A DNA stretch of 64,000 bases from Urinicoccus massiliensis (GCF_900120405.1 NZ_LT635493.1:782300-846299); one strand, 5' to 3'. Counted from the first letter of the stretch, positions 24,541-33,531 are shown. The notes: generated by a model not told the origin, from the letters alone. A program made the numbers and translations.

Positions 24541-26745
24541 ATGAATTTTGATGCCACAGACAAGCTGGAATCCATCCTGGAAGAAAGGCTCCAATCTACT
24601 AGCCTGGACTCTTTTTTAAACTTTATCAAGAAAAAAGAAGAGGAAGAAGGCCCCCTGGAGGTCTTTTCCTACTACCGGGCCAGGGCCTTTTACCAATATG
24701 GAGGGAAAAAAGACGCCCTGGAAATCCTCCTAGGAAGACAAAATAAGTCAGCTAGATCCTACCTCCTCTTGGCAGAGATTTACTACCAAGACCAAAAAGA
24801 GGATTCCCTGGAATCCACCCGAGAAATTGTGGAAAACCTCTATCCTGGCAGCCAGGAATTTAAGAAGATTAACTTTATGAACCTCCTCTTAAAAAAGGAC
24901 TACCAAGGCCTAAAAGACCTGGTAGATACCTATCCCGACAAGGGTTTTGAACTCTTAAAAATCACCTACTACACCAGGTTGGGAGACCTGGACCGGGCTA
25001 AAAAGCTATCCAGAAAAATCCTTTTAAAAAGCCCCAACTCCAAAGAAGCCCAGGAAGCCAAACGGCTCTTGCAAGAGTCCAGACTGGCAGACCACCAGTC
25101 CCAGGAAAAGGAAGCTGGCCTGGAAGAGAGCCTGAAAAAGCTGGACGACCTCATTGGCCTGGAGGGGGTTAAAAGAGAAATTCGAAAGATTGTCGGCCAG
25201 GTCCAATTTGAAAAAAACCGGGAGCAGGCCGGAATCATCAACGAAAATAAACAATCCTACCATATGGCCTTTTATGGAAACCCGGGAACGGGAAAAACCA
25301 CTGTGGCCCGGCTCTTGGGGGATATTTTCAAGAGCCTGGGCATCCTGGAAAAGGGCCACTTAGTCGAAGTGGACCGGTCGGACCTGGTGGTGGGCTATAT
25401 TGGCCAAACAGCCACCAAGACCCAGGAAACCATTGAAGAAGCCCTGGGTGGGGTCCTCTTTATTGACGAGGCCTATTCCCTGGCCAGGGGTGGTGACCAA
25501 GACTTTGGCTCCGAAGCCATTGACACCCTGGTCAAGGCCATGGAAGACAAGCGAGACCAGCTTATTGTCATCCTGGCGGGCTATACCGACGAAATGCGGG
25601 ACCTTTTAAAGAAAAATCCCGGCCTCAAGTCCAGGATCAACATCGAAATCGACTTTGAAGACTATAGCAATGAGGAGCTTTTGCAAATTGCCAACTATAC
25701 AGCGGAAAAAAATCAATTTGTCCTGACTCAAGAGGGGCAAAAGGCCTTTATGAAAAAAATTTCCCAAGAAAAAGACCAGGAATTTTTTGCCAACGGTCGG
25801 GCGGCCAGAAACATCATCGAAGCCGCCATCCGGGAAAAGGCCCTGAAAATCGGCAATAAAAAGGTCAGCCGGGAAGAATTAACCAGGCTGGATGCCGGGG
25901 ACTTCGGCCTGGACCTTAAGGCCCTGGAAGCAGACAACATCGAGGCTGCCTTGGAAGAGCTTAACTCCCTGGTGGGCCTAGAATCAGTGAAAAACCAGGT
26001 CCAAGCCATCAAGGACCGGGCCCTTTTCAACCAACTCTTGGAAGAAAAAGGCATGACAGCTCCGGCCCTTTCCTACCACATGGCCTTTACCGGCAACCCG
26101 GGAACGGGAAAAACCACTGTGGCTAGAATTTTGGGTAAGATCTTTAAAAACCTGGGCATTAGCTCTTCGGACAAGTTTGTGGAAGCGGACCGGTCTGCCC
26201 TGGTAGGGTCCTATATTGGTCAAACAGCGCCCAAGACCCTGGACGTTTGTAAGTCAGCCTATGGGGGCATCCTCTTTATTGACGAGGCCTATTCCCTGGC
26301 CGATGGGGGGTCAAATGACTTCGGCAAGGAAGCCCTGGCCACCCTGATCCAGGAAATGGAAAACAACCGGGACAAGCTTATCGTCATCCTGGCCGGCTAT
26401 AGCCATGAAATGGGCCGGCTCTTTGACCTCAACCCGGGCCTCAAATCCCGGGTGGGAACCATCATCGAATTTCCCGACTACAATGTCCATGACCTGGTGG
26501 AAATCTTTAATGGGACAGCCAAAAAGGCCTCATACCACCTGGAAGAGGACGCCCAAGACCTGGTTAGGGATTACTTTGAAGATTTGGTCCAAAACAAGGA
26601 CAGAAACTTTGGAAATGGACGGGAAGCCCGGGCCTTTTTTGAAAAACTCACCAGCACCCAGGCTTCCAGAGTGGTCCAAACCAGACCCGACGATATCTTT
26701 GCCATTAGCAAAGAAGATGTCCTCAAGACCCTGGGAGGCCGCTAA
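24541..26745 (+). CDS. Tandem AAA+ ATPase of the CbxX/CfqX (SpoVK-like) family with TPR N-terminus
   Basis: The 734-aa protein has a helical/TPR-like N-terminal 190 residues and two closely similar AAA+ modules. Module 1 has Walker A GNPGTGKTT (about 242) and Walker B FIDEAYSLARGG (about 304). Module 2 has Walker A GNPGTGKTT (about 519) and Walker B FIDEAYSLADGG (about 576). Both are preceded by the linker LDDLIGLEGVKREI or LNSLVGLESVKNQV and contain arginine-finger type residues. Relatives include SpoVK, the RuBisCO activase CbxX and EccA of type VII secretion. They act as remodelling motors. The last 130 bp are duplicated at 33.06 kb. Confidence 0.88.
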   Translation: MNFDATDKLESILEERLQSTSLDSFLNFIKKKEEEEGPLEVFSYYRARAFYQYGGKKDALEILLGRQNKSARSYLLLAEIYYQDQKEDSLESTREIVENLYPGSQEFKKINFMNLLLKKDYQGLKDLVDTYPDKGFELLKITYYTRLGDLDRAKKLSRKILLKSPNSKEAQEAKRLLQESRLADHQSQEKEAGLEESLKKLDDLIGLEGVKREIRKIVGQVQFEKNREQAGIINENKQSYHMAFYGNPGTGKTTVARLLGDIFKSLGILEKGHLVEVDRSDLVVGYIGQTATKTQETIEEALGGVLFIDEAYSLARGGDQDFGSEAIDTLVKAMEDKRDQLIVILAGYTDEMRDLLKKNPGLKSRINIEIDFEDYSNEELLQIANYTAEKNQFVLTQEGQKAFMKKISQEKDQEFFANGRAARNIIEAAIREKALKIGNKKVSREELTRLDAGDFGLDLKALEADNIEAALEELNSLVGLESVKNQVQAIKDRALFNQLLEEKGMTAPALSYHMAFTGNPGTGKTTVARILGKIFKNLGISSSDKFVEADRSALVGSYIGQTAPKTLDVCKSAYGGILFIDEAYSLADGGSNDFGKEALATLIQEMENNRDKLIVILAGYSHEMGRLFDLNPGLKSRVGTIIEFPDYNVHDLVEIFNGTAKKASYHLEEDAQDLVRDYFEDLVQNKDRNFGNGREARAFFEKLTSTQASRVVQTRPDDIFAISKEDVLKTLGGR

Positions 26746-27019
26746 TGGACAAACTTTTCTTTCTCATCAACTATGGGATCCAAAACATCCTTTTGGGCCT
26801 AAATATCTTGCTCTTTGCCCTCTATGGCTACGATAAACTCAAGGCCTCTGTCCATGGCTGGAGGATTTCGGAAAAGACCCTCCTTCTCATGGGGGCCCTG
26901 GGTGGCGGACTGGGAGGCTTTATCGGTATGTTCATCTTCCGTCACAAGACTCGGAAGTCCTATTTCTATATCGCTAACCTCATTGGCTGCGTCCTGGCCT
27001 CTATTCTCTTGGACTAGGA
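26621..27019 (+). repeat. Left copy of a 397-bp direct duplication
   Basis: This covers the last about 125 bp of the tandem AAA+ gene and the whole DUF1294 gene. The same sequence reappears at 33058-33456 with about 23 base differences (roughly 94% identity). Homology stops abruptly on both sides. Confidence 0.93.
26745..27017 (+). CDS. DUF1294 small membrane protein (copy 1)
   Basis: The 90-aa protein has three hydrophobic segments and the family features ALYGYDKLKA, WRISEKTLL and GGFIGMFIFRHKTRK. Its ATG shares an A with the TAA of the AAA+ gene (TAATG), so it is translationally coupled to it. DUF1294 has no established function. A second copy differing at two residues lies at 33.18 kb. 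Confidence 0.85.
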   Translation: MDKLFFLINYGIQNILLGLNILLFALYGYDKLKASVHGWRISEKTLLLMGALGGGLGGFIGMFIFRHKTRKSYFYIANLIGCVLASILLD

Positions 27020-27082
27020 CTTGAATAGCTTACAAGAATTTTCGAAAAAAGATAAAAATATAAGATTGAAAAGCCCTGGGTA

Positions 27083-27138
27083 TGAACTGACCCCCAAAGG
27101 TTGGATTTTTTGGTCCAACTTTTGGAGGTCAGTGCATA
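27083..27138 (-). repeat. Solo IS3-type left-end palindrome
   Basis: Read on the minus strand, this begins TGCACTGACC followed by TCCAAAAGTTGGACCA and then the complementary arm ending GGGGGTCAG. The IS3-family element at 58462 begins with nearly the same text (TGACCCCCAAAAGTTGGACC plus the same inner hairpin arm). No transposase remains here. It is either a relic of an excised or deleted IS or a small palindromic derivative that uses the IS ends. It can also work as a terminator-like hairpin. Confidence 0.75.
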
Positions 27139-27157
27139 CGCCGGTGGTTTTTTTGCA

Positions 27158-27205
27158 AAAAAACACCTGCTGAGGATGAACTCTCATCCCTAGCAGGTTG
27201 TTTTA
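27158..27205 (-). terminator. Bidirectional terminator between the DUF1294 gene and the surface-protein gene
   Basis: ACCTGCT (27165-27171) and AGCAGGT (27192-27198) enclose a second perfect stem, GGATGA/TCATCC. Read on the minus strand it is followed by GTTTTTTT, giving a strong terminator for the large surface-protein gene. Confidence 0.8.
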
Positions 27206-27212
27206 CTTTCCA

Positions 27213-30200
27213 CTAATCTTCTTTTTTCTTTCGAACCACATAGAAGCCGAAGCTGGACATACTGGCCAGGGCTAGGTAAATTCCTATGCCTGGGTCATAG
27301 GTCTGGGGTGCTCCTCCACGAGGTGGACTTGGCTTTTTCGGAGGCACGACTGGAATGACTGGAGGTTCTTCCGGGACTTCCGGTGGTGTTTCCGGCGGAA
27401 CCGGTGGAACTTCCGGAGGTGTTTCTGGAGGGGTTCCAGGTGGTGTTTCTGGTGGCGGTGTCGGTGGTTTAGAAGTATTCTTCACATGGACAGTTAAAAT
27501 TTCTGTTAACTTGATGTCCTTGGCATATTTAATAATATACCGACCGTCTTTTTGCTTTTCGATTTTGATAAAGGCCTTGATATTGTCTAAATTAAATTCT
27601 AGATCCTTATCTTCGTCAGAAAGTGTAAAGACTTCATACCGGTAATTTCCCTTTTCTAAGACCTTTTTAAGTTCAGAAGTCATATAGTTCAGGGTCATTT
27701 CCTTGCCATCCTTGTCCTTGCCGGTTACCTTTAAGCCGGATTTTTCCGTCTTAATGTCACCGGTAAAGCCTGGAATTTCCACTTCTTTAATGGAATAGCC
27801 CTTGTAGCGAAGAGTCCCTTTTAGATTTTCCAGGACCTTCTTCCAATCTTCTTCCTTAGTGATTTTAATTTCTTGGGTCTTCCCATCTGCGTCCGTTAAA
27901 ATGACAGTAATTTCATTGGGAATTTGATTGCTTCCTGCAATCCATTTTTTCAGAATCTCGATCTCGTGGGTGGGGCCGTAGTGGTTTTCCACCTTGATTT
28001 GATATTTTCCATCTTCACAATAGGGATCGATGAACGTCGTCGTCTCGTGGTAACCGTAAGGTGTGGGCTCTACTTTTTTAGCGATAAACAAATCGGCATA
28101 GGGAACGCCGTTGATGACCAGTCTCGGAAGATAGAGAGCGTAGTCTCCGCTTTCATCTTTCCTGAGATAGAAGTTGTACTCGTCCATATTCGTTTCATTG
28201 GTGATGACGTCGTAGTATTTCACCGGAATGGACTGACCGTAGGTTTTGAGTGGAAACTCCTTAAACACGACGTAATCTTTCATATTTGTGAACGTCCTAC
28301 CCAAAGACTCATCATATTGCGCCGTGAAGGTAAATTCTTGGGTGTCCACCTTTTCGCCGTCGAGATAGAGATTCAGTTTGACGCCTCGATAGGTCCCGTC
28401 CGCATTTTTGTAAACATAGCCTTTAAAGTGTCCCCCTGTCGAGGCTGATTCGTTTTCAGCCATGCCTTCTTCGCGATAATCATACGCATAGCCGATACGA
28501 ATCTTGAATTTATCCTCTTTCTTAATAAATTCCGGTGCAAAGATGTCCGAGTCTTCCTCAAGGGTGTATTTGCCGGCGGACAATGCCTTGGGATCTAATT
28601 TCTCAAAGCTGCCTTCCCAGTTGTCTTTTGCCGTAAGGGTGAGCTTTTTGTAAATGGGATGGCCCTTGTCGTCGTATCCCTCCACAATGCGCTTGCCGTC
28701 CAAGAGAAGGTAGAGGTCGATGGCGTCGGGTCGGTCTTCTTCTTTAATGTTTGTCCAACTTTTCTTAACGTCTAATTTTGAATAGGGATAGTTGGTCAGG
28801 GTAAAGCTGTGGGTCTTCGGCTCCGGTTTGTAGTCTGCTTGCGTATCTAACTGAAGAGCGGAGAAGCCATCACCATAATAACCATAGGTCCACAAGTAGG
28901 GAACTTCTAGCGTTAATGTGCCATCTTTATTTTCCGTTAAGACAAAGGCATAGCCGCGATTTTTATTGTGATAGCCTTTAATATGCTGCCATCCTTCATA
29001 CTCCGTAAATTTACGATCTTCACCATAATATTTAGTTTCTGAAACTTTTTTGAGTAGCAATGGATGGGAAAAAGTTGTCTTGCCTGTTCCCGGTGCATTC
29101 TCATCTTCATGGACAGTTGTTTTGCCGATGCGTGTCAAAACTTGTTTCTCCGCATCATAGAGATAGAAGTACAGATCTTTATCTTGCCTATCAAAAGCTT
29201 TGTCATACGTTTGATTGTATTTTCTGGTGATTTCCAGTACGCCGGCCGGGATAGCTTTCTCTTCAATCGGTTTTTCTTCTTCATACTTTACGATGAAGTC
29301 GTCCCCTTGTTCGACGACCAAGTACTTATAGCCTTTTTCTTCCAATTCCTTTGCCGTAAAGGGAAGGCCCTTGTCCATTTGATAAGCGCTGTCGGGCAAA
29401 CCGATGTCGGAAAAATCTTTGATTCCAAGCTTCTTCAGAATTTCCTCTTTATTGGCCCCGTTAAAGTAATTGGTGTCAAACCGGCTGTGCCAATTGTTTT
29501 TTTCACTCAGGGTGATTTCGCCGTATTTGAAAAGAGAATTGTCCTTGCCGTAATTGGCCTTGACGTATTTTTCGTCTTTATCCAGAGGGACGATGAAGAG
29601 ATCCGCCTTGATCTCTTTCGGGATGTCCTTTTTATCGATTCGTTCGTTCCATTTTTTATTGATCTCGATGGCGTAATCGCCTTCGTCCTTCGGCGTGGTG
29701 ATATTGGCATTGGAACCGACGCCACCGCCGTTGTTGGCGATATTGCCCAAGACAAAGGTCTTGGCGTTTTTCCAAGCTTCTTTTATAAGCGCTTCACTAT
29801 AAATGGCCTTCAAGTGAGTGACCAGTCTATGGTAGGAGAGGCGCTCGGGAATGTCCACGCCCTTATCTTTACTTGGGCCGTCTTCCATGAACTTAATGAT
29901 GTTCTTGTCTTTTGTCACCGGAGAGATGTGGGAATAAAATTCGCCTTCAAGATTCGTCTTGTTTAGTAGGAAATACCATGTTTTTTCGGAAAAAGTAATA
30001 TCTTTTCCATAGCTTCCAGAATCATTGTTGTAGACATAGACGCTGTGGCCGTCGCCAATGTGGACAAAGCCTGTGGGGCAGTTCCAAAGGCCACCGCCAT
30101 TGCTGCCACCGAGAATACTGGATGTCACTCCGCCTTTTGCTTTGTTTTCCGTAATCAGAATGTCTTCCAGCTTTTGCGTAATGGGTGGAAAGGAAATGTA

Positions 30201-31997
30201 AACACCTCCGCCGAATTGGCCGGCCTTGTTGTCCAAAATCATGGTCTTGCCAAACTTGACGTCATTGGAGTCCACATAAATGCCGCCGCCGGATGAAAGG
30301 GCTCTGTTTTTGTAGATCAAGCCACCATCAATTATTGCTTCAGCCTTGTTTGTTTTTATGAAATTCTCGTAGTTGGTGTTTACGGTCGCTTTTTCCGCCC
30401 CCAAGATATTGCTCGGGCTGCCGATATATTGGGAAGAGATCCCGATGCCACCGCCGGTGTTAAAGGATTTGTTCCCGGCAATAATGCCGTCGGTGATGGT
30501 GATCTTCGATGCGGGGAAGCCGTTGAGCCCACCGCCCATTTGGAAGCGGGTGGCGGAAAGATTGTTGGCGATGATGCCGCCTTTAATTATAACTTCAGCA
30601 GGCTTTCCATTGGATCCCCAAAGGCTTCCGGCGAAGACGCCGCCTGTCAGGCCGCCGTGATTGTTGTCGATGAGGCCGTTGGTCATGGTGAATGTGCCAC
30701 CCGGTTGGACGAAAACGGCGCCGGCCGCATAGGGGCGAGTATAGTCTTGATCGATTTGTTCGAAGGACGTATTCTTAGAAATCCGTCCCCCTTCCATGGT
30801 AAATTTTCCGCCGGAGTTGACGCGAATGGGGCCGGTGTAGCCGTGTCTGTTATAGGAATTCATAATGACGGCATTTTTCATCACGAGCTCGCCGTTCACA
30901 TCGATGACGGCGCCCTTGTTATCAAAGGCGGTTCGTGCCACGTCCCCGTTGCCGTCAATATAGACGGCAGAATCTTCCGTGCCGAGGGTCAGCTTGCCGA
31001 AGACGTAAAACAGCGTGTCATTGACAAAGTCCTCCGCTCTTTTTATGATGGTGTCATTTTTATCTTCGGAAGGGAGCGGATTCTCTTTAAGATCGGATTT
31101 TTTCAATGCCTCTTCGCCGCGGCGTCTGCCTTCTTCGATGACCTCTCGTTGCTTGGCTTCGCCTTGGTCGGCATGATCGGCCGGCTGGTCGATGGGCTTC
31201 CAAGCGTCTTCTTTTCGCTTATTATCGGCCGTTAATATAATATCTTGGTCCTTGCCAATGGTTAAGGCTTCCGTTAATGTAAAACTCTCCATAATTTTAA
31301 TGGTGGTTTTTTCATTACCGGCATCTGCAATAGCCTTTTTTAACTCTTCAAAACTTTTAACTTCAATCGTTTTTTGAGAATTCCCTGCTCCGGCACCAAG
31401 GGCCATCGGTTCTTTTGCCAGGGATTCAACTTCTAAGCGGTCTCCTTCTTTTAAGACCTCAGACTTTTTGGATTCTTCATCCAAGGAGGAGTTCGCCTTT
31501 TCAGCATCTTTACCGGCATCCAAGGCCTTATTTTCTTCTACTTTTTCTTCTGAAGCCTCAAGCTTTCCAGAATCTTTGGCCGGATCTTGGGCTTCGGGCT
31601 TGCTAGAAGCGTCCTCAGGATTGGCCTCATCCTTTGGGTTTTTAGGAAGTGCTTGGGCTGGAGAAGCTTCCACTGGTTGATTCTTAGAATCTTGGGGAGC
31701 TTGGGGCTCTGTTGCCAAGTCTTCCTTGGGGGCCTCTGTTAGAGGGGCACTTGCAGGCTGAGCCTCCTGAACTTTGGAAGGGGTTTGCTTTTCCTCAACA
31801 GGTTTTCCTTCTGAAATTTTGGAGCTTTCCTGGGAAGTACTCGCTGCAGCTGGCCTGTCTGCTTTTTCTTTGCTCATCTCTGTCTTTGTTTCAGTTTGTG
31901 CCGAAGCTTCTTTCGCATAAACATCGGACCTAGCTGAGAACAAGCCAAAGATAAGGGTCAGTAAAAGCAGGACAAATAATGTGTTTTTATGGTTCAT
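27213..31997 (-). CDS. Large cell-wall surface protein: beta-helix plus Cna_B-type domains, sortase-like C-terminus
   Basis: The 1594-aa secreted protein has a signal peptide (1-28, cleaved around DVYAKEA) and a Glu/Ala/Lys/Pro-rich low-complexity stalk (29-190). A right-handed beta-helix region follows (about 200-780), full of Gly-rich turns such as SSGGGIYVDSN and AGQFGGGVYIS. Next come several Cna_B-like domains (for example ILKKWIAG, LDVKKSWTNI), and a Pro-rich spacer of PPETP repeats (about 1510-1560). The C-terminus has the wall-sorting layout: GGAPQTYDPG, a hydrophobic helix (GIYLALASMSSFGFYVV) and RKKKED. PQTYD in place of LPxTG suggests a variant sortase class. The start is ATG behind AAAGGAG on the minus strand. 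It is oriented against its neighbours inside the duplication-bracketed block. Confidence 0.85.
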   Translation of the reverse strand: MNHKNTLFVLLLLTLIFGLFSARSDVYAKEASAQTETKTEMSKEKADRPAAASTSQESSKISEGKPVEEKQTPSKVQEAQPASAPLTEAPKEDLATEPQAPQDSKNQPVEASPAQALPKNPKDEANPEDASSKPEAQDPAKDSGKLEASEEKVEENKALDAGKDAEKANSSLDEESKKSEVLKEGDRLEVESLAKEPMALGAGAGNSQKTIEVKSFEELKKAIADAGNEKTTIKIMESFTLTEALTIGKDQDIILTADNKRKEDAWKPIDQPADHADQGEAKQREVIEEGRRRGEEALKKSDLKENPLPSEDKNDTIIKRAEDFVNDTLFYVFGKLTLGTEDSAVYIDGNGDVARTAFDNKGAVIDVNGELVMKNAVIMNSYNRHGYTGPIRVNSGGKFTMEGGRISKNTSFEQIDQDYTRPYAAGAVFVQPGGTFTMTNGLIDNNHGGLTGGVFAGSLWGSNGKPAEVIIKGGIIANNLSATRFQMGGGLNGFPASKITITDGIIAGNKSFNTGGGIGISSQYIGSPSNILGAEKATVNTNYENFIKTNKAEAIIDGGLIYKNRALSSGGGIYVDSNDVKFGKTMILDNKAGQFGGGVYISFPPITQKLEDILITENKAKGGVTSSILGGSNGGGLWNCPTGFVHIGDGHSVYVYNNDSGSYGKDITFSEKTWYFLLNKTNLEGEFYSHISPVTKDKNIIKFMEDGPSKDKGVDIPERLSYHRLVTHLKAIYSEALIKEAWKNAKTFVLGNIANNGGGVGSNANITTPKDEGDYAIEINKKWNERIDKKDIPKEIKADLFIVPLDKDEKYVKANYGKDNSLFKYGEITLSEKNNWHSRFDTNYFNGANKEEILKKLGIKDFSDIGLPDSAYQMDKGLPFTAKELEEKGYKYLVVEQGDDFIVKYEEEKPIEEKAIPAGVLEITRKYNQTYDKAFDRQDKDLYFYLYDAEKQVLTRIGKTTVHEDENAPGTGKTTFSHPLLLKKVSETKYYGEDRKFTEYEGWQHIKGYHNKNRGYAFVLTENKDGTLTLEVPYLWTYGYYGDGFSALQLDTQADYKPEPKTHSFTLTNYPYSKLDVKKSWTNIKEEDRPDAIDLYLLLDGKRIVEGYDDKGHPIYKKLTLTAKDNWEGSFEKLDPKALSAGKYTLEEDSDIFAPEFIKKEDKFKIRIGYAYDYREEGMAENESASTGGHFKGYVYKNADGTYRGVKLNLYLDGEKVDTQEFTFTAQYDESLGRTFTNMKDYVVFKEFPLKTYGQSIPVKYYDVITNETNMDEYNFYLRKDESGDYALYLPRLVINGVPYADLFIAKKVEPTPYGYHETTTFIDPYCEDGKYQIKVENHYGPTHEIEILKKWIAGSNQIPNEITVILTDADGKTQEIKITKEEDWKKVLENLKGTLRYKGYSIKEVEIPGFTGDIKTEKSGLKVTGKDKDGKEMTLNYMTSELKKVLEKGNYRYEVFTLSDEDKDLEFNLDNIKAFIKIEKQKDGRYIIKYAKDIKLTEILTVHVKNTSKPPTPPPETPPGTPPETPPEVPPVPPETPPEVPEEPPVIPVVPPKKPSPPRGGAPQTYDPGIGIYLALASMSSFGFYVVRKKKED

Positions 31998-32321
31998 TAT
32001 CGACTCCTTTCTAAATTAAAGTAAAAATGTATACTTTTAAGAATAAAAACTTAATTTATTTAAAAATATAATTTTAATCTAGTATACACCAAATAATTGT
32101 AATTTACTAGTTTTATAGAAAGTTTATATAGATTAGGAGTTTATATAGATGGTTCAAAAGAAAATTCTTAGATAAGCTTAAAAAACAGAGGACTATGCAC
32201 CTGGAGACCTCATGGATCCTCTGCTGAACAGTTTATAAAAGCCGAGAAAAATAGTAGAATAAAAGCAATCAATTGCCCATGAACAAGAGAAACAGACAAG
32301 ATACTCAAGGAGGTGGAAGGA
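31998..32321. other. Divergent intergenic region
   Basis: AT-rich upstream region of the surface-protein gene. On the minus strand TTGGTG and TATATT with a 16-bp gap form a likely promoter near 32065-32092. A hairpin with arms CAGAGGA (32186-32192) and TCCTCTG (32217-32223) has no T-run. An AGGAGG site precedes the next gene. No other gene seen. Confidence 0.45.
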
Positions 32322-32784
32322 ATGGAAAGTAATCGAAAAAAGGCCATTCTCTATGCTGGCCTTCTTATAAATTTTTATCTGTTACCCGTCCTGATCAGGG
32401 ACACAGGAAGTGGCATACTTGTTTTACTCCTTCTCATGCCGGCCCTGACCCTTGTTCTTTCCTATGTCTATGGCCATTCCCTTTGGCTTTTTCGCGATTT
32501 ACGGAGATGGAAACCTGAGGACCATGGGACTCTATGGTCTTATGGTGGTAGTCCTTGGCTTCTTCACCTGGGCATCCATCAAGATGGAAGCCATCCCCCT
32601 GGTCTTTCTAGGGACCGGCCTAGGCTGCCTGTCCTCCCTTGTGGCCCTAAGGCTTTCCCAGTTGGGAGACATGGGAGAGTATTTTAAGCCCTTTACATCC
32701 AGGTCCCTGGTTTTTGTGATTTATGGAGCCGTGGTGGTCATCCAGGCCCTGTGGGTTTTGACCAACAAGGGAAAGAAGGGCTGA
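32322..32784 (+). pseudogene. Frameshifted small membrane-protein gene
   Basis: Translation from ATG 32322 (RBS CAAGGAGG) gives hydrophobic helices up to LSYVYGHSLWLF, then the frame becomes Arg/Trp-rich nonsense. The +1 frame takes over between about 32470 and 32500 (FAIYGDGNLRTMGLYGLMVV) and continues as four to five clear membrane helices to a stop at 32784. A single indel, possibly at the CTTTTTC run, explains this. The intact protein would be about 150 aa, multi-pass, family not recognised. Confidence 0.6.
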
Positions 32785-32981
32785 GCTTAAAGGCCTGGAA
32801 GAAGGACTCCCTTATGAAAAACCTAGACCGGATTTTAAAATTTAAGGGGACTTGTATAGTTTAACCAAGGTTGGGTATAGGATAAATAAGAATATTTAAA
32901 TCAAAATTTTAAATAATAAAGAAACTTTGGTTTGCCATGGTCTAGGGACCTAGTCCGCTAGGAGAAGATAAGGGAGGAAAA

Positions 32982-33182
32982 ATGGAATTAAAGGATTTTA
33001 AGAAGATAGAACAAGAGAAAATTGAAAAAGGGCTTTCTACAGCCGAAATCACGGACAGGGAAGCACGGGCCTTTTTTGAAAGACTCACCAGCACCCAGGC
33101 TTCCAGAGTGGTCCAAACCAGACCCGACGACATCTTTGCCATTAGCAAGGAAGATGTCCTCAAGACCCTGGGAGGCTGCTAA
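32982..33182 (+). pseudogene. Chimeric fragment ending in the AAA+ ATPase C-terminus
   Basis: The 66-aa frame starts at ATG behind GGGAGGA. Its first 25 residues (MELKDFKKIEQEKIEKG and a few more) have no match in the window, while the last 40 (REARAFFERLTSTQASRVV to the end) repeat the C-terminus of the tandem AAA+ ATPase almost exactly. All AAA+ motifs are absent, so it cannot act as an ATPase. It marks the breakpoint of the right duplication copy. Whether the short protein is made is unknown. Confidence 0.7.
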
Positions 33183-33456
33183 TGGATAAACTTTTCTTTC
33201 TCATCAACTATGGGATCCAAAACATCCTTTTGGGCCTCAATATCCTACTCTTTGCCCTCTATGGCTACGACAAACTCAAGGCCTCTGTCCATGGTTGGAG
33301 GATTTCGGAAAAGACCCTCCTTCTCATGGGGGCCCTGGGTGGTGGCCTGGGAGGCTTTATCGGCATGTTCCTCTTCCGGCATAAAACCCGCAAGTCCTAT
33401 TTCTATATCGCCAACCTCATTGGCTGCGTCCTGGCCTCTCTTCTCTTGGACTAGGC
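33058..33456 (+). repeat. Right copy of the 397-bp direct duplication
   Basis: Offset from the left copy is exactly 6437 bp. It contains the AAA+ C-terminal fragment and a full DUF1294 gene; most changes are synonymous third-position changes, which indicates selection on at least one copy or the DUF1294 protein itself. Confidence 0.93.
33182..33454 (+). CDS. DUF1294 small membrane protein (copy 2)
   Basis: The 90-aa protein is the same as copy 1 except for Ile-to-Leu changes at the GMFLFRH and ASLLLD positions. It keeps the TAATG overlap with the truncated AAA+ fragment in front of it. It is followed by a strong terminator. Because DNA differences between copies are largely silent, this copy is probably functional or only recently redundant. 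Confidence 0.82.
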   Translation: MDKLFFLINYGIQNILLGLNILLFALYGYDKLKASVHGWRISEKTLLLMGALGGGLGGFIGMFLFRHKTRKSYFYIANLIGCVLASLLLD

Positions 33457-33473
33457 CGGGACAAAATCATAAA

Positions 33474-33519
33474 CAAGGCAGGGAGCCGGAAAGATACACC
33501 GGCCCTTGCCTTATTTTTT
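33474..33519 (+). terminator. Rho-independent terminator
   Basis: AAGGCAGGG-GCCGG pairs with CCGGC-CC-TTGCCTT and is followed by ATTTTTT, 20 bp after the second DUF1294 gene. Confidence 0.82.
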
Positions 33520-33531
33520 ACCCAAAAGACA

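Noticed and set aside
27924-31235. Long plus-strand frames opposite the surface protein gene
   Set aside because: They are antisense reflections of the biased repeat codons; the minus-strand gene has signal peptide, domains and anchor.
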